Source of the DNA: JBGCEZ01 sp045106735
Lineage (GTDB): Bacteria; Planctomycetota; Phycisphaerae; Phycisphaerales; SM1A02
Assembly (NCBI GenBank): GCA_045106735.1
Contig: JBGCEZ010000034.1
Span: 41,880 to 105,879, forward strand
Direction of reading: 5' to 3'
DNA length: 64,000 nt
Part shown: one piece after another, positions 28,046 through 36,655 of the stretch
Position numbering within the stretch: position 1 is the stretch's first letter
Layout: every line of letters starts with the position of its first letter
Notes under the pieces: generated by a model
What the model was told of the DNA's origin: nothing
Databases searched by the model: none
Seen by the model: only the letters and a program-made list of their open reading frames with translations
Made by a program: the position numbers and the translations under genes

Positions 28046-28085
28046 CCCGCCCCGGCGCTCTCGAGCGTCGGGGCGGGTGTTTCGT
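28046..28085 (+). terminator. Intrinsic terminator after the beta-helix gene
   Basis: A 14-bp GC-rich stem (28046-28059 with 28064-28077, one G-U pair) with a CTCG loop, followed by TGTTTCGTT. Confidence 0.85.
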
Positions 28086-28095
28086 TGGGCAGATG

Positions 28096-28122
28096 GGCCG
28101 AAGGACCGAAGGACCGAAGGAC
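28096..28122. repeat. Short 8-bp tandem repeat, intergenic
   Basis: Three adjoining near-copies of GACCGAAG between the terminator of the beta-helix gene and the end of the membrane kinase gene. Confidence 0.7.
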
Positions 28123-28163
28123 GGATGAACCGCGCGGCGCGTCAACCCGCAGCCGCCCGGTCG

Positions 28164-31052
28164 TCAGTGGCGTTCGCCGGCGATGATCACGCGGCACGAC
28201 GATGACGATGCCGTCGATCCGCATTCGTCGGACGCGGCTGACGCACACGCATCCGCCGAGATATCGCACGCCGAACCGATGGCCTGATCGCACGAGGAGC
28301 CGCCGAATCCACCGGCCATCGCGGCCAGCGAGATCGCCGGGGAGTCCGGATGCAGCAGGCCAGTGTGCGGCACGGCCGGCGGCGCGGGAACGGCCGGCGA
28401 AACGGGAAGCATCGGGAGGGGCTGCGGCAAAGACGAAGCCGCCGCCTCGTCCGGGGTGATGACCTGCATCAACACGCGGTCGTCGTCCGAGGGATCGCTG
28501 ATCACCCGCAAGATCGCGGCGATGCGGTGCTCATCGAACTTACGGGCCAGAGCATCGGTCATCGGCACGTCAACCACGTCCGATCGCTGCGGCAGAAGCG
28601 TGCGAAGATCGGCCTCGCGTTCGCCGTCCCGGCTGACATCCCAGCCGTTGGCTTCGAGTTGGGCGACGAAAGCATCGATCCGGCCGATGACGTCAAGATT
28701 CGCGCGGTCCGCATGGTCGTTGATGAGCTGGATCGCCCGACCGGTCGACGGCAGGTCGAAGAGGATCCGGTTGGTGATCCGATCTTCCGCCTGTTCGCGG
28801 GTCGAATAGACCATGTCGTACTTCGCGTCGCCTTCGCTGGTGACGAGTTGCACGCCGTAGAGGCCGTAGGTCTCCAGCATGGTTTCGAGCGCGAGGTCGG
28901 CGTGGGCACGATCGTCGGCGTCGTCTCCCGACTCGACCCAGCGGGCGAGCAAGGCCTCGAGCCGATCATCGACGGCTTCCGGCAGGGGGACCAGGTCGAA
29001 ACGGCCCGAAGCGTAGCGTCGGCGAACTTGATCGACGGTGGCTCCGGCGAGGTCCGCACCTTCGCCGTAGACAACGATGGCCACGGGAATGCCGGCATCG
29101 CCGTTGGCCGAGGCATCCGCGTCGTGGTCATGCTGGGCCTGATAGTTGCGACCAACGAGCAGGTCTTCCAGGCCATCGCGGGCATCCTCACTGGCCAGCA
29201 GCACGCCGCCGCCGATGAGGGCCATCACGAAGACCACCGACAGGGCGTCCAGCCACGGCGAACGAGAGGTCGAACGGCGATGCCGCCCGGTCGCCCCTGC
29301 GCCCTTGGCCTTGGTGCGGCGCGTGCGAGCCTGGGCACCACGCACCTTCTTGCGGGCGTCCTTGATCTGCTGGCGAGCGTTCTTGACCGAGGCATCGGCG
29401 ACCTTGCCCGCACCACCGATGCTGGCCACTCCGGCAGCCCCGGTGCCGGCCGAGTCGGCGTCGACCGCGCGGTACGCACCGGTGAAGAACCCGGCGCGGA
29501 CGATGCGCGGGCGACCGGCGAGGTCATCCTTCTGTCCGGCCCCGCGGCCCGCCGCGACACCGGCACCGGCCCCGACCGGCGGACGCGTGGACGGCGGCGT
29601 GGCCTTGGGCGGCACGGCGGCGGCCGCGGCGGCGACCACGGCATCGGCCAGGCCGCGGGCGGCGCCGGCGATGCGCGATCCAGCGTCCGCGTCGGCGGGC
29701 GAGCCAACCGGCGCGTCGACCACCGCGTCTTCGGACACATCGCCCGACACTTCATCCGAGACCGACGGCAGGTCGCCGGGGCGAACGGCAAAGGGATCGG
29801 CCGCGTTGGCCACCACGTCCAGGTCGGCGAGCATCGCCGCGGCCGACGGGTAACGGTGGGCGTAGTCGGCCATCGCCCGGCGGATGATCCACTTGATCGC
29901 GTCGGGGCTTCGCTTGCCGAAGCGGCTGAGCGGACCGTGGGCCGGGAAGTCATTCTCGATCAGGTAATAGAGCACCGCACCGATGCCAAAGACATCGAAC
30001 TTCGCTCCGTCGACCTCGTGCACCTTCACGCCCTTGAGGGCCTGGCGGACGAGTTCGGGATCGCGGAAGTACTCGGTGCCGTGGGTGGTCAGCGTCATCG
30101 CCGACTTCAGCGGGGTGACCAAGCCGAGGTCGACCAGCTTCGCCCCCTCGCGGGTGACGATGATGTTTTCCGGCTTGACGTCCTTGTGCCACAGGCCTTC
30201 AAGGTGGTAGCCGTGCAGCGTGGCGGCGAGTTCGGTCACGTGCTTGAGCGCGTCACGGAGGCCGCGGCCTTCGAGTCCGCCTTCGCCGGCTCGGGCGTGC
30301 AGGTCGCGGCCGAAGATGCCGAGGTGGTCACCGGCGTGGTACGGCATGGCGTACCAGAAACGGCTGTCGTCCATGCCGTGCTCGTAGACGGCACCGATGC
30401 GCTTGGCCGACTCGAGGGCCCGCGACTCGCGGACGATCTGCGGGAGCATCGAACCCTCTTCGAGCGTGAAGCTCTTGATGACCACGCGTTCGGGCATGTC
30501 CTTGATGCGGCCGCGGGTCTTGGCGTCGGGTTCAGCAATGTAGAGCTTGGCGCCCGAACCACCGGCGGCGAGCGAACCGACGATGGTGTATCCGTCGAAC
30601 CGGTGGCGACGCGACGGCGCATCCTTGCCCGGAGCGGCGGCAATGGCTTCCGGCACGCGTTGCTCGATGCCCTCGAGCAGACCGTGGAGCCAGACCAGCT
30701 TCAGCGGACGACGCAGGCCGACGCGGTACAAGCACGTACCGGCGGTGGCGAGTTCGCGCCGCACGCTGCGGGCAAAGTGGCCGGCGGCCGACCATCGCCC
30801 GAGGGCGACGGTGAGCAGCGTGAGCGGCGTCAGCACCAGGATCGCCAGCGACGACGACACAAAGCGGAAGACGTCGCCGATGGTGCCGGCGACGAATTCG
30901 AAGAGGTGCGCGATCGTCCAGCCCACGGCCCGGAAGAAGCCCATCACGAGCCAACCGATGCCCTTGACCATCGGCAAGAGCACGTAAATCCCCAGGAAGA
31001 CAACGGCCATGACGCCGAAGACCAGGGCGAATAGCGTGAGAATGAAGGACAT
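28164..31052 (-). CDS. Membrane-bound serine/threonine protein kinase with cysteine-spaced C-terminal tail
   Basis: 962 residues. Two hydrophobic segments at the N-terminus (residues 3-26 and about 65-85) precede a kinase domain at about 150-420: nucleotide loop SLAAGGSGAKLY, VVIK lysine, catalytic HKDVKPEN near residue 287 and DLG in place of DFG, then GTEYFRDPE. The catalytic Asp and metal-binding Asn and Asp are kept, so activity is plausible despite the variant motifs. An Ala/Arg-rich linker and a third transmembrane helix (LDALSVVFVMALIGGGVLLA, about 605) lead to a C-terminal domain of unknown fold. The last 45 residues hold five cysteines spaced by 6-8 residues. The gene starts 36 bp after the sigma factor gene, so the two form a pair. 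Confidence 0.85.
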   Translation of the reverse strand: MSFILTLFALVFGVMAVVFLGIYVLLPMVKGIGWLVMGFFRAVGWTIAHLFEFVAGTIGDVFRFVSSSLAILVLTPLTLLTVALGRWSAAGHFARSVRRELATAGTCLYRVGLRRPLKLVWLHGLLEGIEQRVPEAIAAAPGKDAPSRRHRFDGYTIVGSLAAGGSGAKLYIAEPDAKTRGRIKDMPERVVIKSFTLEEGSMLPQIVRESRALESAKRIGAVYEHGMDDSRFWYAMPYHAGDHLGIFGRDLHARAGEGGLEGRGLRDALKHVTELAATLHGYHLEGLWHKDVKPENIIVTREGAKLVDLGLVTPLKSAMTLTTHGTEYFRDPELVRQALKGVKVHEVDGAKFDVFGIGAVLYYLIENDFPAHGPLSRFGKRSPDAIKWIIRRAMADYAHRYPSAAAMLADLDVVANAADPFAVRPGDLPSVSDEVSGDVSEDAVVDAPVGSPADADAGSRIAGAARGLADAVVAAAAAAVPPKATPPSTRPPVGAGAGVAAGRGAGQKDDLAGRPRIVRAGFFTGAYRAVDADSAGTGAAGVASIGGAGKVADASVKNARQQIKDARKKVRGAQARTRRTKAKGAGATGRHRRSTSRSPWLDALSVVFVMALIGGGVLLASEDARDGLEDLLVGRNYQAQHDHDADASANGDAGIPVAIVVYGEGADLAGATVDQVRRRYASGRFDLVPLPEAVDDRLEALLARWVESGDDADDRAHADLALETMLETYGLYGVQLVTSEGDAKYDMVYSTREQAEDRITNRILFDLPSTGRAIQLINDHADRANLDVIGRIDAFVAQLEANGWDVSRDGEREADLRTLLPQRSDVVDVPMTDALARKFDEHRIAAILRVISDPSDDDRVLMQVITPDEAAASSLPQPLPMLPVSPAVPAPPAVPHTGLLHPDSPAISLAAMAGGFGGSSCDQAIGSACDISADACASAASDECGSTASSSSCRVIIAGERH

Positions 31053-31088
31053 GATGCGCTCCTCAGATGCGGCGCGAACTGCGCCGAA

Positions 31089-31829
31089 TCAGAACCCGCG
31101 GGTGCGGGCCAGTTCGTCCTGATGGACCAGCTTCGACTGAACGTGATGGATGTCCGACAGGGCATCATCGAACATCGCGTCGTCTCCCCCGAGCCCCGCC
31201 GCCTCCGCTTCCCGCGCCTCTTCGGGCGTGAAGCTGTAGGTGGCGATCGTCTCCGTGAGCCGGCTCCGCAGATGCGTGCGCACCTTCTGGAGGTAGCGGC
31301 TGACGGTGGGCTCGCTGATGCCGAGCTGCTTGGCGACTTCGCGTCCCTGCAGGCCATCGAAGACCCGCATGCGGTAGACGCTGAAGTGCATGAAGTCGGC
31401 TTCCGCCTCCACCTTGCGGATGGCGGCGTAGACCTTGGCCCGGAAGACGCTGCGTTCGTAGGCCTCGTCGGCCTCGACCGTGGCGGCCTCGCCCATGTAG
31501 CGCTCGTCGAGGGCCGACGGACGCTTGCCGCCGCCCCGCTTGAGGGCCATCCGGCGATCGATCTCGTCGCCGAGGGCGTGCCGGGCGATCGAGAGCAGCC
31601 ACGTCGAGAAGCGGGCCCCACGGTTGGGGTCGTATCGCTCAATGGAGGTGCTCAGGGCGGCCAGCGTCTCTTGGGTCAGGTCCCGGACCGTTTCCACGCC
31701 GACGTACCCCCGCCCCCAGCGGCTGAGCTGGGCCCGCAGCACGGGGCCGAAGATCTCCCAGAGCTCGAACCAGGCGGTTTCGTCGCGCTCGCGGAGGCGA
31801 CGGACGAAAGAGGTTGTCAGCGTATTCAT
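31089..31829 (-). CDS. ECF-like RNA polymerase sigma factor
   Basis: 246 residues from the ATG at 31829 (MNTLTTSFVRRLRE). Region 2: FELWEIFGPVLRAQLSRWG, ETVRDLTQETLAALSTS and RGARFSTWLLSIARHALGDE. Region 4: YRMRVFDGLQGREVAKQLGI then SEPTVSRYLQKVRTHLRSRL, a helix-turn-helix. Between them is an unusual insertion (about residues 95-145, KRGGGKRPSALDE...), and the tail after region 4 is about 45 residues and acidic. It differs from the sigma factor at 25600 but has the same arrangement, with a kinase gene directly downstream. It is divergent from the coiled-coil gene at 32242, a possible target. Confidence 0.85.
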   Translation of the reverse strand: MNTLTTSFVRRLRERDETAWFELWEIFGPVLRAQLSRWGRGYVGVETVRDLTQETLAALSTSIERYDPNRGARFSTWLLSIARHALGDEIDRRMALKRGGGKRPSALDERYMGEAATVEADEAYERSVFRAKVYAAIRKVEAEADFMHFSVYRMRVFDGLQGREVAKQLGISEPTVSRYLQKVRTHLRSRLTETIATYSFTPEEAREAEAAGLGGDDAMFDDALSDIHHVQSKLVHQDELARTRGF

Positions 31830-32241
31830 CACGGCACTGCCTTCTTTGGGATCCGGCCGGGCCGGGTTTCGCGTTGGCCAGACTTCCGCTCGCTTCAAGG
31901 GGCGCGAAAGCCAGCCGCGGACCCCTCCAGACTACGACACCCCTCCCAAAACGCGTGTCCGGAACCCGTCTGTGCGGGTCAGGTGGGGCGAACTCGCTGG
32001 CGCGGCGTCCGAAAACGCATCCCCGGGCGTCAGAAACGCTGCTGGCCGGCATCCCTCTATAGGAACGCGACAGCTCGGCACCTGGCCCCAATCCAAGACC
32101 ACCCCACGGAATCCGTCGAACCATGAAAACGTGGCCGGCCCCCTCCCAACAAGATGGCGACGACCACGAGAACGGCTCAGGCTCGTCAATCACCGTGTGT
32201 TGGGGCCCCGCGAGGGCCCGACGGAATTGAAAGGACACGCC
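31830..32241. promoter_or_regulatory. 412-bp divergent region between sigma factor and coiled-coil gene
   Basis: No real ORF seen. Small hairpins lie at about 31968-31981 (CCCG/CGGG) and 32200-32216 (GGGGCCC-type). A TATAGG box at 32057-32062 could be a -10 for the plus strand, but no good -35 accompanies it. The region should hold promoters for both flanking genes. Confidence 0.35.
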
Positions 32242-33186
32242 ATGCGCTGCATCACCCGTGGCATCGTGCGTTGGGGTCTCATCTCCGCCCTCGCTCTTGG
32301 CGGGGCGACGGTCGTGCTCGGGAAGGACCGCGTCGGTTCGGCCCTGGGCCACCTCAAGACCCAGGCCCAGACCATGGTCGACGAGAAGCTCGTTGACGCC
32401 GACGACCCGGCCGCCCTGCGAGCCCAGCTCAAGCGGCTCGCCGAGCAGTATCCCGACCGAATCGCTGAGGTTCGCGGCGAGATCGCCGAAGTAGAGCACC
32501 AGATCGCTGCTCTTCAGCACGACACCCAAGTCGCCCGCAAGGTCGTCACCATGACCGGTGAAGATCTGGGCGTCCTCAAGGAACGCGTCGCCCAAGCGGA
32601 GGCCGCCGCGGCCACCACCGCCCGCCGCGTCGCCATCCGCTTCGAGGGTTCGACCTTCGATATCAACGAGGCCTACGCCGAGGGCACCCGGATCAACAAG
32701 GTCCGCACCGCCTACGCCGACCGCCTCACCCAGAACGAGTTCCAACTCGAGCTGCTCTCCGAGCAGAAGACTGGACTGAGCGACATCCTCGAGACCTTCG
32801 AGGCCGAGTACGACAAGTACCGGACCCAGCTCTGGCAAATCGATCAGCAGATCGAAGCCATGGTCCGCAACGAACGGCTCATCGAGCTCACCAAGGAGCA
32901 GCAGGCCACCCTGCAGAGCTTCGAGCAGATCGGCGAGGTCCAGAACCTGAACCAGATCGAGGCCAAGCTGGCCGAGATGCGGACCAAGCAGGAAGCGACC
33001 CTCGAGCAGCTTCGCCGCGGCATGTTCCACGAGAGCTACGAGGATCGTGCCCGCATGAACCTCGAGGCCCCCGCGGGCACGGTCGACACCCAGAACCCCT
33101 TTGAGATCGAGATCGATGTTCCCTCGGTTGATGAAGAGATCGCCCGCTCGATCGCCTTCGACGACCGAATCGTGATCGACGGCTGA
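32242..33186 (+). CDS. Membrane-anchored coiled-coil protein, unknown function
   Basis: 314 residues from the ATG at 32242 (AAAGGA upstream). A hydrophobic segment near the N-terminus (residues 9-27, IVRWGLISALALGGATVVLG) acts as anchor or signal, followed by a long heptad-rich helical region to about residue 285 (for example LRAQLKRLAEQYPDRIAEVR and IEAKLAEMRTKQEATLEQLR). The C-terminus is acidic (SVDEEIARSIAFDDRIVIDG). The pattern is that of a periplasmic or inner-membrane-anchored coiled coil; no named family is recognised. A strong terminator follows. Confidence 0.7.
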   Translation: MRCITRGIVRWGLISALALGGATVVLGKDRVGSALGHLKTQAQTMVDEKLVDADDPAALRAQLKRLAEQYPDRIAEVRGEIAEVEHQIAALQHDTQVARKVVTMTGEDLGVLKERVAQAEAAAATTARRVAIRFEGSTFDINEAYAEGTRINKVRTAYADRLTQNEFQLELLSEQKTGLSDILETFEAEYDKYRTQLWQIDQQIEAMVRNERLIELTKEQQATLQSFEQIGEVQNLNQIEAKLAEMRTKQEATLEQLRRGMFHESYEDRARMNLEAPAGTVDTQNPFEIEIDVPSVDEEIARSIAFDDRIVIDG

Positions 33187-33255
33187 GTCAATCGCCGGCC
33201 GATGTCCAGGGCTCGCCCCTGGGCAACCGCCGGGTCCCACGAATCACTGCGCCGG

Positions 33256-33295
33256 CGCGCCCGTGACCACGGTGGTCACGGGCGCGTTCTTTTTT
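33256..33295 (+). terminator. Strong intrinsic terminator after the coiled-coil gene
   Basis: A perfect 13-bp stem (33256-33268 with 33274-33286) and 5-nt loop, followed directly by TTCTTTTTT. It ends the 32242 transcript 70 bp past the stop codon. Confidence 0.93.
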
Positions 33296-33433
33296 GCGCC
33301 ATGTTCGTCCGCATCGGCCTGCCCCCAACCCATCGGCTGGCTCGCCCCCATCACGCTGAAGTCTGGATCCCAGTTCGCCGATCCGACAGTATCTCGTACG
33401 GGCAAGGCTCCCCGTGCGACCACGGGCCCCTCC

Positions 33434-36400
33434 ATGTCGACGTCAACTCACGGCGAGAAGAACGCTTCATCCACGTCGAAAAAGGTCGGCACGCACATCC
33501 TGCACGACGACACCAGAGAACGACTCGGTGAGTTCGTCCGCATCACCGCCGAGCGCACCGGCTGCGCCATCGCCGTGCTCACCTTGCTTGACGAAGACGC
33601 TCCGATCAGCTTCCCGGCCACCACCGACGAACGCGGGATCGTCCCGTCGGATTGCCCATTCTGCAATCACGCGATCCGGCAGGCCGAAGACATCGTCGTC
33701 GCCGACGCCCAAGCGGATCCACGATTCTCCGAGAGCTCAGTGGTGACCGGTGAGCCGTACATCCGCTTCTACGCCGGCGTGCCGCTGCGCGACCGCGAGG
33801 GAGCGGTATTCGGTGTGCTCAGCATCCTGGATCCGATGCCGCTCGATCAAGCCAAGGTGAAGCTCGACGCGTTCCATATCCTGGCCGAGCAAGCGGCGGC
33901 CATCTTGTTGGAGTCGAGGGCACGCGGATCGCTCACCGCCTCGGGCCACGGCGATTCGGACGAGAATGACCCCTGGTCGAACGAACACCTGCTGCTGTCG
34001 TTCACGCTGCGCCGCATCGGAGACGATCGATTCTCGATCGAGTCAGCGAACGGCTTCCCCGCCAACCATGTCGTGGATCTGACGGCCCCGGAAAGCGTCG
34101 CGGCCTGGTTCATCGACGCGATCCACCCGAGTGACCGGATCCGAGTCCTGGCCGCACTGGCCGGTTCATGGGAATCACACACCTCGGTCGACGAACCCAC
34201 GCGATTCACGCCGGCCCAGGGAACCACCGTCCCCCTGCGGTTTCTGGCGAATCCGATGAGCAGCACCGATCCAGCCAACGACACGGCGGCATGGACGGTC
34301 ATGGCCCATCGGTCGGCCAACTCCGGCCGCCAGCTCCAAACCCTGGCCGCGGCCCTCGATGCGGCCGACATCGGCGTCTGGGAATGGAACCTCCCGCACG
34401 ATTCGATCGCGGTGGACCACCGATGGCTCCGCTTGCTTGGACTCGCTCCGGGGCATGCCCCACAGTCGAGCGAGGACTGGGACCGACTCATCCATCGAGA
34501 TGACCAAGCCGCGGCGCGGGCCAGCCTCGATGCCGCACTCCGCTCACCCGTTGCCTCGACCTTTGAAGCCCGATTCCTGCATGCCGCTGGCGGACACCGC
34601 ATCCTGGAGTCCACGGTCCAGGTCGTCGAGCATGCGGCGGATGGAACACCGGCTTGGGCGACCATCACCTTCGTCGACCGAACCGCCGCCCGGGGCTTTG
34701 AGGCGAACCGGTCGATGATCGACAACGTGCTTCGCCACATTCCGTACTCGGTGTTCTGGAAAGACCGCGACTCGGTGTACATGGGCTGCAACGAACGATT
34801 CGCGGAGATCGCTGCCCTCGAAGACCGCCACGCGATCGTCGGCCAAACTGACTTTGACATGCCGTGGTCGCGGGATGAGGCCATCACTTTTCGAACCGAT
34901 GACCAGCGGGTGATGAAAGCGGGCAAACCCCTCACCAACATCGAAGAACCCCAACGAAACGCGGCGGGCGAGCTGCATTGGCTCCTCACCAGCAAGGTTC
35001 CGATGCGCGATGAAACTGGCGAAGCGGTCGGCATCATCGGCATCTTCACCGAGATCACCGACCGAAAGCGCATGGAAGAGCAACTGGCCGAGGCCCAACG
35101 GCAGGCGGAAGCCGCCAACGCCGCCAAGAGCGCGTTCCTGGCCAACATGAGCCATGAGATCCGCTCGCCGATGACCGCGATTCTCGGCTTCGCCGACCTT
35201 GCGGAAGCCGATGCCGACGACCCGGACATGATGCGCGCGGCCCTCGACACGATCCGGCGCAATGGCCGCCACCTGCTGCACGTCATCAATGACATCCTGG
35301 ACCTGTCGAAGATTGAAGCCGGACACATCGACATCGAGCGAATCGGCGTCCAACTGCCAGAGTTGATCTCCGAGGTCGTCCGCCTTCAGTCTTCTCGCGC
35401 TCAAGAACGCGGCATTCAGTTCCGCGCAACGTTCGACGGCCCCGTCCCGCCAACCGTCTGGATCGATCCGGTTCGGCTGCGCCAGATTCTGATCAACTTG
35501 ACCGGCAACTCCATCAAGTTCACGGCGGCCGGGAGTGTCTGCATCCGCATCAGCGCTCCGGTCGATGCGTCCGGCCGAACGACGCTGACGCTGGCGATCG
35601 AAGACACGGGCATCGGCATCGCGCCGGAACGGATCGACGCCCTGTTCGACCCGTTCACGCAAGCCGATTCGTCCACCACGCGGCAGTTTGGCGGGACCGG
35701 CCTGGGACTCACCATCAGTCGCCGGCTGGCTCGCCAGATGGGCGGAGACGTGACCGTGGCGAGTACGCCGGGTGAAGGTAGTGTGTTTACCGTGACCGTC
35801 GACCCGGTCGGTGATTGCACTGAGGTCGACAACGACGCTCGCCCTGACGGACACACCGGAACCGGACATGGCACCGGGAGTGGCACGGGCAATGACAACG
35901 GCAAGGGCAACGACGACGACGCGTCGCGGCTTGACCCACGCACGTTCGTGCAGCCCGACGATATCTCAGCTGACGATTTCGCTGCGTTGGCCCAAACTAC
36001 AGCGGAGCAAGCACGAACAAGCCAGCCGCGCACCGATCGTTTGCCCTCCAAGTCGTCCACGCCCGCGGAAACCGGACCGCTGCAAGGCGTTCGCATCGTG
36101 ATTGCCGAGGACGGCCCCGACAACCAACGCCTCCTGCGGCACGTCCTTGGTCAGGCCGGAGCCGACGTCGTGATCTGCGAGAACGGGCAACTGGCGCTGG
36201 ACTGGCTGCGATCACGCACCGCACCAACCGCCGACGTTGTCATCATGGACATGCAGATGCCGGTCCTCGACGGCTACGCGACCACGCGTGCGCTTCGGGC
36301 GGAAGGCAATGCCGTGCCGGTCATCGCCCTGACCGCCCACGCCATGAGCGGCGACCGCGAGCGGTGCATCGACGCGGGGTGTACCGACTACCTCACCAAG

Positions 36401-36655
36401 CCGATCGACCGCGCTCGATTGATCGCACGATGCCGGGAACTGGCCGATGAACACGCCGGCGGCGAGATGGGTGAATCAGCTGGCGGCCAGGCCGACGAAC
36501 GGAACGAAGACGTCACCGACGTGCGCCCGCACGCCGAAGCCGGCGCCCAAAGTGGCGTTCAGACTGGCGCTCAAGCTGGCGTCGGAACTGGAGTCGAAAT
36601 CGGCGACCACACGGGCGACGATTCGGGCTCAGGCCTGGCTGGCCGCATCGGCTGA
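33434..36655 (+). CDS. Hybrid sensor histidine kinase/response regulator (GAF-PAS-PAS-HisKA-HATPase-REC)
   Basis: 1073 residues from the ATG at 33434; the frame is open further upstream but runs into the previous gene's terminator. No membrane segment, so cytosolic. A GAF domain occupies about 25-160 (FVRITAERTGCAIAVLTLLD, FYAGVPLRDREGAVFGVLSI). Two PAS regions follow, the second near 430-550 (YSVFWKDRDSVYMGCNERFA). The HisKA box has phospho-acceptor His574 in MSHEIRSPM. The ATPase domain has the N box NLTGNSIKFT, DTGIGI and GTGLGL. After a Gly/Thr/Asp linker the receiver domain carries phospho-acceptor Asp939 (IMDMQMPVLDG) and the Lys of YLTKP. The C-terminal tail is low complexity. The signal is unknown. 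Confidence 0.95.
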   Translation: MSTSTHGEKNASSTSKKVGTHILHDDTRERLGEFVRITAERTGCAIAVLTLLDEDAPISFPATTDERGIVPSDCPFCNHAIRQAEDIVVADAQADPRFSESSVVTGEPYIRFYAGVPLRDREGAVFGVLSILDPMPLDQAKVKLDAFHILAEQAAAILLESRARGSLTASGHGDSDENDPWSNEHLLLSFTLRRIGDDRFSIESANGFPANHVVDLTAPESVAAWFIDAIHPSDRIRVLAALAGSWESHTSVDEPTRFTPAQGTTVPLRFLANPMSSTDPANDTAAWTVMAHRSANSGRQLQTLAAALDAADIGVWEWNLPHDSIAVDHRWLRLLGLAPGHAPQSSEDWDRLIHRDDQAAARASLDAALRSPVASTFEARFLHAAGGHRILESTVQVVEHAADGTPAWATITFVDRTAARGFEANRSMIDNVLRHIPYSVFWKDRDSVYMGCNERFAEIAALEDRHAIVGQTDFDMPWSRDEAITFRTDDQRVMKAGKPLTNIEEPQRNAAGELHWLLTSKVPMRDETGEAVGIIGIFTEITDRKRMEEQLAEAQRQAEAANAAKSAFLANMSHEIRSPMTAILGFADLAEADADDPDMMRAALDTIRRNGRHLLHVINDILDLSKIEAGHIDIERIGVQLPELISEVVRLQSSRAQERGIQFRATFDGPVPPTVWIDPVRLRQILINLTGNSIKFTAAGSVCIRISAPVDASGRTTLTLAIEDTGIGIAPERIDALFDPFTQADSSTTRQFGGTGLGLTISRRLARQMGGDVTVASTPGEGSVFTVTVDPVGDCTEVDNDARPDGHTGTGHGTGSGTGNDNGKGNDDDASRLDPRTFVQPDDISADDFAALAQTTAEQARTSQPRTDRLPSKSSTPAETGPLQGVRIVIAEDGPDNQRLLRHVLGQAGADVVICENGQLALDWLRSRTAPTADVVIMDMQMPVLDGYATTRALRAEGNAVPVIALTAHAMSGDRERCIDAGCTDYLTKPIDRARLIARCRELADEHAGGEMGESAGGQADERNEDVTDVRPHAEAGAQSGVQTGAQAGVGTGVEIGDHTGDDSGSGLAGRIG

